Source: Candidatus Peribacteria bacterium
GTDB lineage: Bacteria; Patescibacteriota; Gracilibacteria; UBA1369; UBA12463
Assembly: GCA_943354965.1 (NCBI GenBank)
Contig: CALRDN010000003.1
Coordinates: forward strand, 1 to 64,000
Length of the DNA: 64,000 nucleotides
Direction of reading: 5' to 3'
Shown: positions 18,739 to 30,900 of the stretch, one piece after another
Layout of the letters: each line of letters opens with the position of its first letter
How positions within the stretch are numbered: the first letter of the stretch is position 1
The notes under the pieces: model-generated
Seen by the model: the letters and a program-made list of their open reading frames with translations, nothing else
Databases searched by the model: none
What the model was told of the DNA's origin: nothing
Made by a program: the position numbers and the translations under genes

Positions 18739-19557
18739 CTACCTCCGCCTCATCTCATAGAATTTCACATCTATTGCATGTGCGATTTGGTGATGTTCTT
18801 TGCAAAGTGGCGCCAAGAAGTTCGGATTATGAGATGGGATTACTCCAAACCGTCTTGTATGATGTATGGTATTTGATGGCTTCCTGCAATGCCCTATTGA
18901 ACATACATTCCCATACTCTTTTCTGAGAATGTTTTTGACTCTTGCGGGAATGTGCCTGGAAGAATGCTCCGGAAGTGATTCTGCAATCTGTTCTTTTGCT
19001 TGGATGATTTCTTTTTCTCGATCATTTAGTGCCTTCCTGAGGAGCTCATTAATATCTATTCCTTTTTTCTCAAGTTCTATTAATTTTTCTCTCACATCAG
19101 TATCGAGATGCAACTCTTGCGCAAATAGCAAATTACTTTCTGGCTTGTGCGTGCGCACAATTTCAGCTTCACTCACACCTTGACGTATATCTCTTACGAA
19201 TGTTTCAATCGCTGATTGTGACATGATTTGTACTTTTTCCGCCAACGTTTCTTGATTCTCGACTGTAGCGATCGATGCAATCCTGGAAAGTTTATTTACA
19301 CTTACCGTGCCTTCTTCTAATAACTTCTTCAATACCGGCTTATCGGTAAAATTTTTAAAAACACTCAGGGCCCGAGATACCTGCTCCTCGCTCAGTCCTG
19401 CCACTTTTTTCGCATACTCATAAACGCTGGAACATCCGCGCTTTTCATATAATTCCCGCCTAGAAACTTCCGGCAGTAATCCAATAACTTTATTGCGGTA
19501 TTCAAGAGCTTTTTTGCCAAAATATTCAAAACGAGATAAAAGGTCTGTATCGGTCAT
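18739..19557 (-). CDS. HNH endonuclease domain protein
   Basis: C-terminal CSIGHCRKPSNTIHHTRRFGVIPSHNPNFLAPLCKEHHQIAH. Confidence 0.7.
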   Translation of the reverse strand: MTDTDLLSRFEYFGKKALEYRNKVIGLLPEVSRRELYEKRGCSSVYEYAKKVAGLSEEQVSRALSVFKNFTDKPVLKKLLEEGTVSVNKLSRIASIATVENQETLAEKVQIMSQSAIETFVRDIRQGVSEAEIVRTHKPESNLLFAQELHLDTDVREKLIELEKKGIDINELLRKALNDREKEIIQAKEQIAESLPEHSSRHIPARVKNILRKEYGNVCSIGHCRKPSNTIHHTRRFGVIPSHNPNFLAPLCKEHHQIAHAIDVKFYEMRRR

Positions 19558-19816
19558 GGGCTTATGGGATGAATAAATAAAAAAAGCGGCCAGAAATAAT
19601 CCTTGGAACTTCTCTCATGAGAACCTCCAATGTATAGGACTAATTCCTTAACCGTTTTGTGCATAGATTATATCAAATTAACCGCAGAGGATAAACATAA
19701 ACAACACATTCTAACGTGACAAGGGCGAATAAAAATGATGGAGTATACCTGCCCCACAATGCAACCATAGATTACAAAATATTTGTCCCATTCCGAAAGA
19801 ATAGGGTAGACTCCAG

Positions 19817-20794
19817 ATGACATTATTTTTACATTCACATTCTATGTTCTCCGCCCACAAAACAGACCAAACCCTTACGGACAAGTTCAAAGTTTCTATT
19901 ATCGGTTGTGGAAATGTGGGCGCGACTATGGCTTATGCACTGCTTCTCGATGGAGCGGTTACCGACCTCGCGATTATTGATATGAACAAAGAAAAAGCTG
20001 AAGGCATCCTCCTCGATCTCGGCCACTCCCTCCCGTTCACGTCATACATCAAGCTCTCCGGAGGTGACGATTATGCGCTTTGTGCCGACTCGGATGTAAT
20101 TATTATCACGGCGGGGAAGAAACAGGCGGATGGCGAGTCCCGTTTGGATTTGATCCAGGCCAACCGTGCTATTTTTGAGAGTATGATTCCGAAAATTGCC
20201 GCAGCGGCACCCAATTCACTCCTGATGATCGTAACAAATCCTGTCGATGTGCTCACCTATGAGGCTCTGCGAATTTCCGGATTTCCCGAGAATCGCGTAT
20301 TTGGAACGGGCACGACGCTCGATACCTCGCGTCTCCGTTTTAACATTTCTGAAAAAATTCATATCCATCCACAAAATATCGAAGCTTATATTCTCGGCGA
20401 GCATGGAGACAGCTCTTTCCCGGTATATGGCTCGGCAAATGTCTCCGGCAAGCCACTTTTGGAGTTCCCTGAGTTCACTCAAGAGGCCGCTAGCCAGTGC
20501 TATGACGATACAAAAAATGCCGCCTATCGTATCATCCATGACGTCGGCTACACCTGCTACTCCATCGCCACCGTCGCCCGCGAACTTGTACGAAATATTT
20601 TTAATGATTCACGAAAAGTTTTTCCTCTCTCCGTCAAACTCCACGACTACTATGGCGTTTCCGATGTTGCCCTGAGCGTTCCGTGTGTATTGAGCCGCAA
20701 TGGTATTGAAAAAATAATTTCTGTGCCGCTGAATGAGACTGAACAGGGGCAGCTGAAAAAGAGTGCAGAAATACTTTCAGGATTGATTCGCTAA
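19817..20794 (+). CDS. ldh: L-lactate dehydrogenase
   Basis: GCGNVGATMAYALLLDG Rossmann motif, ITAGKKQADGESRLDL (Gln typical of LDH), GEHGDSSFPVYG. A likelier start is 19844. Confidence 0.88.
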   Translation: MTLFLHSHSMFSAHKTDQTLTDKFKVSIIGCGNVGATMAYALLLDGAVTDLAIIDMNKEKAEGILLDLGHSLPFTSYIKLSGGDDYALCADSDVIIITAGKKQADGESRLDLIQANRAIFESMIPKIAAAAPNSLLMIVTNPVDVLTYEALRISGFPENRVFGTGTTLDTSRLRFNISEKIHIHPQNIEAYILGEHGDSSFPVYGSANVSGKPLLEFPEFTQEAASQCYDDTKNAAYRIIHDVGYTCYSIATVARELVRNIFNDSRKVFPLSVKLHDYYGVSDVALSVPCVLSRNGIEKIISVPLNETEQGQLKKSAEILSGLIR

Positions 20795-20816
20795 TATATT
20801 TATAACTCCTCACTAC

Positions 20817-21314
20817 ATGAAAATATTCAAAAAAGGTTTCACGCTCATTGAGCTCCTGATCGTCATCGTAATCATCGGTATTTTGTCTGTAGGATTTGCT
20901 CCTACACTTTTGAATGCGCCGAAAAAGGCGAGGGATGGCATCAGAAAAGGAAATATAGCGAGCATTAAGGATGCGATTGAGGCGCAAGCGCTAGAGAAGG
21001 GTGTGTATCCAACTACAAACAATGGATTAACATGCAAAACTCTAAATGCATATTTCGCTGGTACCACCTATTTTCAAGGTGGACAAATACCAAAAGACCC
21101 AGCTCCCGCCAACTCCGCATGTCCTTCCAATGAGGGTTATTTATTTGCCAACTACGATTCAGCAAAATGCTATGTAATTGGGGCTAAGTTAGAAATAAGC
21201 GGCTCTGGCAATAGTAATGTTAATAATACTAGCATGGGGTTCTGCACTGATCCTACTAAGTTGATAAGCGGAGCTACTTCAAAGGATTATTATTATGTGA
21301 TAGTCAATTACTGA
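20817..21314 (+). CDS. Type IV pilin/pseudopilin 1
   Basis: Prepilin motif KKGFTLIELLIVIVIIGILSVGFAPTLLN; TGA stop. Confidence 0.93.
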   Translation: MKIFKKGFTLIELLIVIVIIGILSVGFAPTLLNAPKKARDGIRKGNIASIKDAIEAQALEKGVYPTTNNGLTCKTLNAYFAGTTYFQGGQIPKDPAPANSACPSNEGYLFANYDSAKCYVIGAKLEISGSGNSNVNNTSMGFCTDPTKLISGATSKDYYYVIVNY

Positions 21315-21331
21315 GCATAAATTCCATATTT

Positions 21332-21352
21332 TGTTGCATAATTTCTGCAACA
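21332..21352. other. Small hairpin between the pilin genes
   Basis: TGTTGCA / TGCAACA perfect 7-bp stem with 7-nt loop; no T-run. Confidence 0.5.
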
Positions 21353-21444
21353 TATTCTGATTCATATTCCAAAGCCAGTTTAGCTTGTAAAAAAGGGGTT
21401 ATTTTTGTACACTTGAGATACTTATTTTTCTCACATATTTACGT

Positions 21445-21945
21445 ATGAAAAAGCTTCTCCAGAGGCGGCAGGGATTCACGCTCATTGAGCTCCTTATCGT
21501 CATCGTTATCATCGGAATTTTGTCAGTAGGATTTGCTCCTACACTTTTGAATGCGCCGAAGAAGGCTCGTGATGGTGTCAGAAAAGGACAGATTGCACGT
21601 ATTCAGCAGGCGGTTGAGGCATATGCGTTGGATCAGTCAAAATATCCTGCTACGGGATGCATCACTTCTGACACCGATGTTGGCAAAGCACTGGCTCCAT
21701 TTTTCCAAGGAAGTGTACTACCAAAAGATCAATCTGTTCAGGCATTTGATGCCGATCCAAAACCTACTGCCGCATGCGCTAGTGGTTTCTATTTCTACAA
21801 TCCAGGCTCATGCTATGCCATTATGACAAAACTTGAGGTTGGACCAGGAAATACCGATAAACTTACTCCTGACTGTGCAGCATCTCTGAATACTGGTACG
21901 GATCAGAAGTTAACTCCCTATTTTGCTGTCACTCAGAAGTACTAG
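21445..21945 (+). CDS. Type IV pilin/pseudopilin 2
   Basis: RRQGFTLIELLIVIVIIGILSVGFAPTLLNAPKKARDGVRKG, nearly identical N-terminus to pilin 1. Confidence 0.93.
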   Translation: MKKLLQRRQGFTLIELLIVIVIIGILSVGFAPTLLNAPKKARDGVRKGQIARIQQAVEAYALDQSKYPATGCITSDTDVGKALAPFFQGSVLPKDQSVQAFDADPKPTAACASGFYFYNPGSCYAIMTKLEVGPGNTDKLTPDCAASLNTGTDQKLTPYFAVTQKY

Positions 21946-21982
21946 TCTTTCATAATCTTTCTGGGCGGTATGCGCGTGTCGT

Positions 21983-24900
21983 GTGCCGCCCGAGTTGTTC
22001 TTTCAGAAGTTTCACTCCGTACTTTTCATGCCTCATTTCTCGCTCAAGCACAGCATTGTTGCCGTCGTCTTGGCTGCCTTTCTGGCGGCGAATGTGGTGC
22101 AGGTGCCGGTGGTGTTTGCGGAGGCTATTTCGACGTATGGGGTGGATGAGAAGGGTAGTGATTTTGGGCTTATGGGAGCCAATGTGAAGGATGCACATGA
22201 TTTGGTGGCGATTGTGGTGAGTGAGGATGTGTGGAATGATTCGCAAAAATATGCAGGATTATCGGGGTCGTATGATGATGTCGATAAGGAAAAATTACAG
22301 AATCGCGTGAAGCGATATGCGGAGGATGTTCAGGCAGCGTTGCCGAAGACAAATACGATAATTATTCCTGTTTCCGGTGCAGCGGAGAGTGTTTTGAAGG
22401 TGCAGCAGGTGTTGGAAAAATTATATTTAGGAGGACAAAAAGTCAGCGGTAATGCGACGCAGCTGAGTGGCGTGGTTTTGGTGGGGAATGTACCACTACC
22501 GGTGGTCACGAAGGGGTCACAGTCGTTTATAAGTGTTTTGCCGTATACGGATTTCGTAGAGCCGAGTTATGTTTTTGATGCTGGTTTGCAGAAGTATACA
22601 AGAAGCCCATCCGCTCCTGCGGCTCCAAAAGCGGAGATTTGGCATGGAGTGATTCATGCGCCGGTAAAGGGTTTGCAGGGAATGGGTATGTTGGCGGAAT
22701 ATTTTGATAAAAATCATTTGTACCATAGTGGGAACAAAGATTTCTCTGAGTTTGGTAAAAAAATTCTTTATAATGATTTGGTTGCGGAGTCGAAGAATAT
22801 GAATCGTGCGAGCTTTCCGCGATACCAGCAGTTTTTGAAAGAGATGGAAGATATTGTGTATAGTCGATTCAGTGCTAAGTGGCTCTCTGCCTTGCAAAAA
22901 CAGTTTGACGGAGGAACGGGAGAACCGATCACTGACATCCCTGATATCCAAACCGTACAGCCGATACAGAGTTATCATTTGAGCTATCCTGAACTTTTTG
23001 GGACGTTACTGGGTTCGATTACGGATTTTGCGACGGGCAGTGGCAGGTGGAGCGAGGATGATGTTGAGAGCATGCCTTCACTCATTGCAAAGAAGGATGC
23101 CTACATGATGCAGACCATTCGAGAGACCAATGATGCTATTGAGGCAAAGATTGATACTGAGCTCGAGGCCGTCCAGAAGCCACTTCCGCTCTACCGTGAT
23201 ACGACGATTGAGGGCGTGGTGCGATATCAAAATCCAGGGAAGATAGGTTTACTGAAGAGTATTGCCTCTACATTGTCCGGTAAAATTACTTCGAATGATT
23301 ATTTGATTGGAGGTGGTAAATTTGTTTTTACGAATAACTCTGTCATCGCGGGGATACAGTATGTAAATGGTGTTGCTTCCGGTGATATCGTGCGGGCACA
23401 GCAGTGCTCGACGTATGCGGGAAGCTCGCAGATCGTTCGTTTTATTCGTTCTTTGAATCCTCTAACTATCAATGTGAGCGGAGCTACGGGTGCGGCAGGT
23501 GAATCTGATAATGCGAAAAATCCTGGACTGCTGCCGACACTTGGAGTGACAACCAGAACGCTGAGCTCGAGTGAGGCGTCGAAATTAAGTCAGGGTAATA
23601 TCCTGCACGGAGCGATCGTTGAGGCGGATAAAGAGTTGGGATTGCCGGCGAAGTTTGCGGCGGTGAGCCTGAATCAGGGGGATATTTTGTTAGATCTCGA
23701 TGGGGCCACTATTGATGAAGATCATCCCGTTCCCTCGCTTCTGCAGACGAAAAGCGTGGGCCAGAAGGTTCAGATTGGGCTGTATCGTGACGGAAAAACA
23801 CTGAGTGCCAATTCGGTAATACTTGATGCTAATTCTGATTCTCTCGTAGCGGGATGCTATGGAATTAATTTCACGAATGAAAAAAATGTCATCGCGGGAA
23901 AAGAAAAACGTCTTTGCTTCCCATTGGCAAGTACCTATCCGATTGCTGATCATGCCGGGACGACTCCGATTGATAGTATTGTGGGATTAAGCGATATGGA
24001 TCGCGGCTTGAGCTGTACGTCGTTTCGCGGACAGAAGCAGTTCAACACCTTCATGGATGAGGTAAGAAAATATTTGGGCGACTCGAGAAGTGATGGCCCA
24101 TCGGGACTTACCGTTCCTAATTTGCCAACGCAGGAGCCATCAAAGATTTTGCTACTTGAGAAGAAATTGGTGCTCGGAGCGCCGCAGGATTTTTCTTTTC
24201 AGCAGTTTTTGGACCTGCAGGGAATTATGAATGTACAGGATGATAATGGTGATTATTCCGATACCAATGCGAACGGAAAGGTTGATCAGATTGCGTGGAT
24301 TGATTATAACGGAAATGGAAAGTTGGATTTGTGGGTGAATCCTAAACTTACCGGGAGTTCGGTGAATGTCGTGAGTTTGCCAGGCGAGGATGACCTCTTG
24401 TCGGTGCTATTTAGTAAACTACCTTTATCGCTGAGCGTAGAGGAGTACAGGGCGAAATTTCCTCAGTTCTTCCAGGGATCGAAATACGTGGGACCTTATA
24501 CGGGAGAGTTTGTGGGTGGAGATTTCGGCGTAGATGACCCATCAGAAATTGGATTTGGATATAAACCACTTGGGACAAGTGAGGCTGAGCGCTGGGGAAA
24601 TATTCAGAAAAAATATTTGGAAGTTGTATCTCCTATTGTATATGCCACACCCCGCAGAGCTCCGACGCAGCAGGAATATCGAGCACACTTGCAGGCGATG
24701 CAAAAAAATCATCCGGGTTTAAAACTGGATGTGCTGAATTTATTGTATGGAGGAAGTAGTTGCATCACTTCGGGCACGGGATGCGTGGATGAACTCCTGC
24801 AGATTGATGGCTTGCGCAAGAGCACTTCTGATATATGGATGAGATTCTCTTCCTTAAAAGAAAAAGATATTTCCAGCGTGGGATATCACAAAGAGCCTAC

Positions 24901-27900
24901 CGCTGCGACACTCGGCGCACAGTTCAAGGGCGTTCTCTCGTCGGCTCTTCCTATCGATAAACCACGGCATGCAACCTTCATAGACAAAAGTGGTTCGGCA
25001 AAAACGTTTATCTATCCGAATGTTTTTTCTGTATCAACCTATAGCGAGCTAGTGAAGAAACTTGGAGAGAGTGAGAAAAGTTTGACTGAATATGGGGATT
25101 CCAAGAGTAATGGCTTGCTGACGGCAATGTTTTCAGCGGATGAGGCGAAGAAAATTCAATCGCTCTTGGATTGGAGGGGTTTGAGTTTGGATCAGAAACA
25201 TGCACGGATCATGTTGGAATATCTCAATCCATCTGTCGACGGATATATCGATGACTCACCGCTCGGATATGAGGCGATGTATTTTGTCGCTAATGGGAAG
25301 CCGACATCCTATGCTACCGACTTCTCGGGAGAGGGACTTGTCACGGAAGATGACCCTGAATATATGGCTATCATGAGCGGAGATAGCGTCAAGGGTCAGG
25401 GGAGTATCGTGGCCTCGGCGGCAAATGGAGTTTCTATAGATACGAGTGCGAGTGGCGGCGTTCCTGTTACTGCTGCATCCGAATCAGTTTCTGTCAGTAC
25501 AAAATCTGCTGCCGCTTCTGCGTCCTCGCCTGCCGATTTTTCGGATCCCGATGTTGTTGATATCGATAAGTGGTTTCCTGCGATTGAAAAATGGCTCGAT
25601 AATCTGAAAAATTCTTTTAAGCCTTTGGGATTAAGCCTCACGCATGTTGGTGGCTATGACTCTCTCGTGGCTCCTGGAGCCCCTCTGCAAACTCTGAAGA
25701 TATCTCTTCCAAAGATGAATCCCCTGATTGGCGGAGATAGTGTAGTTGTCGACGTTATTGGATTTGATGCCAAGGGTTCACTCGCGACGAATGATCACAC
25801 CTCTCTTGTTCGACTGGATGTTGCAGGATTGGATTCGAGTCCTGAAAGCGCGAAGGTAATTCCCGATGAGAGCGATATGCCGGATGGAGGCATCTATTTG
25901 TCTCAGGGACATGCGAGTTTCCAAATTGTTCCCGGGAAAAAAGCACAGACTATTGTTGTGAGGGCGCGAGCCACTGTGTCGGGAGCGAGCATAGCGAGCG
26001 ACAGTGTAACGCTTCGTATTTCCGAGGCGACTGATGCTGATACGGTTGTGGCGAGCGACGCATTACTAGGTGTTCCGAACTCTGTCACGTTGAACGCCGA
26101 AAATGCGATACTCATCGCTCCCACCGTCCTCCCTGCCCTGCCGCAGACCGTCTCCGTTTCGCTTTCTGATGCTGCAGGCCATCCAGTAGAGGGTCAACTT
26201 GCCTCGTATACTATTACTGTCAGTGGTCCGGTATCTGTTTCCGGAATAAGCGATTCTGATTCTAGCCGTGAAGGATATCAGGTCGAAAGTATGGGTCAGC
26301 CCATAAAAATATCTCTCACGCCAACGGCGCAGTCCGGTCAGGTCGTCATTACGGCGTCGAGCTCGAAAGATGACGGATCTCCGATGAATCGTACGCTTAC
26401 TTTGCCTATCCGTAGCGATCTCCATCTCGCCGTATCGAGCAATGTCTCTCAGCTCAAGGCTGATGATGGAACTTCCGTGGCCGTTGTTACGGCAACCGTT
26501 CGCGATGCGGGCGGAGTTATTATTCCAACCTTCTCCGGACCGGTTCATTTTTCTATTGATGACACGAAACTTGGAATCTTCTCTTCGCAGACACCTACGC
26601 ATTTTTCCAAGGGTCAGGCCGTTGTAACCCTTCAATCAAGTACGCGCAGTGGAAATGTGCATGTAATAGTTGATGGCTCAGGACTTCCTCCTGCCAAGGC
26701 TTCTGTTGAAATTCTCCCATTACAGGCTGCCGGTATTCAGATTGTAAATGGCGCCAAAACGCTTGCTCTTGCGGCTGGATCTAATCTTGTCCTTAACGTA
26801 GTAGATCAGTACGGCAATCTGGCTACGGAGAACTCCCTTCCTCTACAGATTCGCATAACCTCAAAAACGGAAAAATATGGCAATCTTAGATCTGCAAATG
26901 GCACGCTCTCGAAAACCCTCATAGCCTATGCTCAGCGCGGAGCCGGAGCTGTTACCGTTCAGGCAAGTGACGTTTCTGGAGCTATTCATATTGTCGCGTC
27001 CTCACCGGGACTCAGTGGCGCTGCCTATGAAATTACTACCAGTGGCGTGAGTGGTAATGGAGTTATCTCCTCTCTGAATCCAAGTGTTCTCTATGCTTCG
27101 TTTCTCGGCGGACCTTTTGGAAAAGTTTCTGAACAGAATTATCTTGCCGGCACTATGTTGTTTAGCGGGAAGATGGAGGCTGCTGCTGCCCTCTCGACTG
27201 ATGCAAAACCTCTCCATAATCTCATCAGTATTGGAGCTTATGGTGGTGTGACTGTGTTTGATTCTGCGGCTGCGATACGCGTTCTCTCCTCTAGCGAGGG
27301 TGATCCGCTACGGATGTCGCTTACGACGAATGTCGGCAAAGATACCGTAGGTGAACTGATTATCAAGCGTGATGGAAAGGCTTCTGATTATGTCAGTATG
27401 GTGGCTACGGGAACGGATGCTTATTCTTTTGCCCCTACCGGTTCCGCTGGTACTAACGGGGTAATTCGCGACTCTGAAAAAGATCTTCTCCGTATCTTTG
27501 GCAGCGGCGGTGTACAAATTCTCGATCCGAAGATTACCGTGACGTTATCGGCTACGCCTTCCAACAAATTTATCTCACTCGATGTGAGTAGTGACTCAAG
27601 TGTCATCGCTACGATCCGTATTCCCTTTGATGCCGTGAACTCTCTCGCCCTTCTCAACGCTCCTCCTGCGTCATATCAGCAGTTACCAATCGGCGTGTGG
27701 TTAGTGAATCAAATTCACAGTGGAGATTATATTTTTGAGCCGTCCTATAGCGGTTTTTCTTCGGAAGAGCCGATGGGATATAAACTTGTCAGCACACTCT
27801 CTACTGATATCACGGCGAGCGATACTATTGGCTCTTCTTCAACTTCGCTCGAGGATGCTTCCTTTACGAACGGTATTGGTTTTGCCGGAGATAATAAACA

Positions 27901-30900
27901 CATGCTCCTTCTGGCCGCCGGAAATACGGTCGGTGAGTCGCACAAATCCTATCCTTCCGAGATTGGAATCGTATTAGGTGATCCTACCGTTCGGCTTCCA
28001 GGAGCAAACGCGCCGTCGGCGATGGGCTTCTCTATGGATCTGGGAAAAAGTATCGGATCAGTCACGCAGGGCGCAAAAGTTCTTCTCCCTCTTGATGTAA
28101 ATAATGATGGCAAAAAAGATCTCCTCGTGGGCAATGAAGATGGTTCAATTCGTTATTTCCAGTATACGGGAGGCTCGGAGACGTTCCGCGATAGAGGCGA
28201 GCTGCTGCGTGTAAAGCATGGTATCTATGATGCAGGAGTTGCTGATATTGATGGGGATGGAGATGAAGATATCGTCATCGCTACAAAAGAATCCTGTACG
28301 ACGAAAGAGACATGTGTTGATATTTATCGAAATAACAAAGGATCATTTACTCGGGAGAATCTCGGGCTTGCTATCGAGCCGGATCGACGTGTCGCCGTAA
28401 TGCGGCTTGTTGATATGAATGCCGATGGTGTGCCTGATCTTCTCGTATCACTTACTAATGGCGAAATCCGTCTATTCTACAATGATGGCAAGGGTGTTTT
28501 TGAGCATAGCGGTCAGCTCATTGGCTCATTCAATGTCTCTCCTGGACAGAGGGTTCTTCTCTCGGCCGGTACGAGTGTTGCGCTGGCGGCTGGGGGAGCG
28601 AGCGTAGCGAGCGATATAACTTTCGCTTCGGATTCTCATGATAGTTTTGCGGATATATTCGCTCAGCCGGAGGGAAGTGCCAATGCCATGTTGGTTTATT
28701 TTGTCGCTAATGGCTCGTCATCCCTGAAGGGCGGTCATGTGATGTATCGAAAAATTGAGGTACCTGCGGGCATCTCAACATCAGATGCTATGGATAAACT
28801 CAAGGACGATCTTTCCGCGACACTGTCTCCAAAGGGCTCCACTGGAGCCAAATCTGAACTTACCGCTGCCGGTCAGGGTATGAGTCTCCTTATGAATGAA
28901 AATAATAAAGATGCCAATCACGATGGTATCCCTGACTATATCGATGGCTCTTCGGCGGATGACATTATCAACAAAGCCAGTAGCGTTGTCAGCTCCGTGA
29001 AATCAACTATCAAGAAGTTGCGCTGTGGCGAGGGATGTCTACCCCTACCTGTAAACTTTGCTTTTTTAGCACCCGGTCCAATTAATGTTAATGGAAAATC
29101 TGTCGGCGATGATCCTTTTGCCATTCCGGTTTTTGGTGCGGCTGGTGGTTGTTACCCTTGGCCAATTTGGCCACCGTGCCCATATACGAATAAGGCCCAG
29201 ACATTCCGTATCTACGTCTCCCCTACACTCACCGGACAGGTTGGATTTGGCATATGTTGGGGTGGTTCGTTCAAGAATGCGAAGTGTGCCGCCTTTGCTC
29301 CGAATATATCCTTTATTCCAAAAGGCCTCTGCAAGGCCATTTCCCAAAAAATGAATACCGTGCTGAAGAACGCCTCATCGTTTGGATCCGGTGGTGGCAG
29401 TGGATTTACCTCGATGATTGCGGGAGGCGGCAAGAAGTTTCCAAGTACCGATACCTCCAATACCCATACCAATAAAGAACTTCTACAGGGTTATGGTGTT
29501 GAAGCGAATGTCGCCAGCAATATTCGCATACCGGGATTCCCTGCTGCTTTCACGGACTGGATCGATCGACAAATTGAAGAAATTCTCGATAAACTTACCG
29601 ACCTCCCTGATCTCTATCTCATGTATCCGGACCTCGGTTCTGCCGGAAGAGCGGTGATACCTCAGATGTCTTCCGGCAAAATTGCAGGATACTCCACCTT
29701 CCTCGCGTGGCTCAATAGTGTCCCCTTGATTCAGATTGAGCCGAAGCCCGTTCTCCTCATTCTTCCATCTCTCACAAAGGGACAGATTTTGAAACTCGAG
29801 GCGAATCTTGGCTTGTGGCTTAATGATTTGACGCTCGAGATATTCCGCGTGAAGTCCCTCTTTGGCTGCGAAAAACAGACAAAAGATAAACGCTATATCG
29901 ATATCTGCGGATTGATTGATGTAAAAGGAAATATTCTTTTCAAGAAAATTAATGATATTTTCAAAACACTTGATGCCTATAAAGCATTTCCAAAAAAACT
30001 TCTTCAATATCGTAATATTGAGTCTAAATATATTAGTCAGATTATCAACTATCTCACCACTGTCAGCCAGTTCCTCGGTGGATATATCCGCAGACAAGAG
30101 AAACGTCTCGGAGCGTGGGTGGATATGATCAAGTCCGTGAAAAAGGCCCTGGGGCAGTGGCAATACGTCGTAGATATTACACAAAAATACGCTGAGAATT
30201 GTGATAGCTGCAAGACAGAGAGAGGCTCGCTTTTCCCTGTACTCCTCAATGCATTTGTAAATATTCCTCCACCGCCGATTATCGCTTTTCCAAAATGGCC
30301 TGACATTATCATGGACTTCTCTCGTGTTCAGACTGGCGTCAAAATTGTCTGGCCGGATCTCACCTTTGCTCCAAAACAGATTCTTCTCCCAATACTTCCT
30401 TCCATCAAACTCCCCATTGATATCAATCTTCTCGCTGAATTGGGCGGATTAGACAAATTAAGTAGTGTCAATATTTCCAAGATCACTATCGACCTCAGCG
30501 CTACCTTTGATTCTTATATTCCCGTACTACCAGCCCTTCCTGCCGTACCTTCTCTTCCTAATTTACCGGATCTTCCACCACTTCCTGCCTTCAAACTTCC
30601 TGACATCCCTCCTGCCCCTAGAATTCCCGGCTTGGACAAGATCAAAGGCGGAAGTCTGAGTAAATCTCTTGCGAGTATCAAAGATCTCCTCGAGATCGTA
30701 TGTTTAGTAAAAAAAGGATATGTGATTGTGGATGAGGATAGCGTTAAGAGCAATCTCAAGACGATGATTGAGCAGCTCACACAACGATCGTTGACTCCGC
30801 CATTGAGTATTGATCTGGAAAAAACTGTTTCCTATCCACCTATAAAATATGATGCCGTTGAGCAGATTATTCTTCGAGGAAAATTCAAATTTGAGCTGGG

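Noticed and set aside
18739-19557. HNH protein as part of a homing intron or mobile element
   Set aside because: No flanking inverted repeats, transposase or interrupted host gene was seen.
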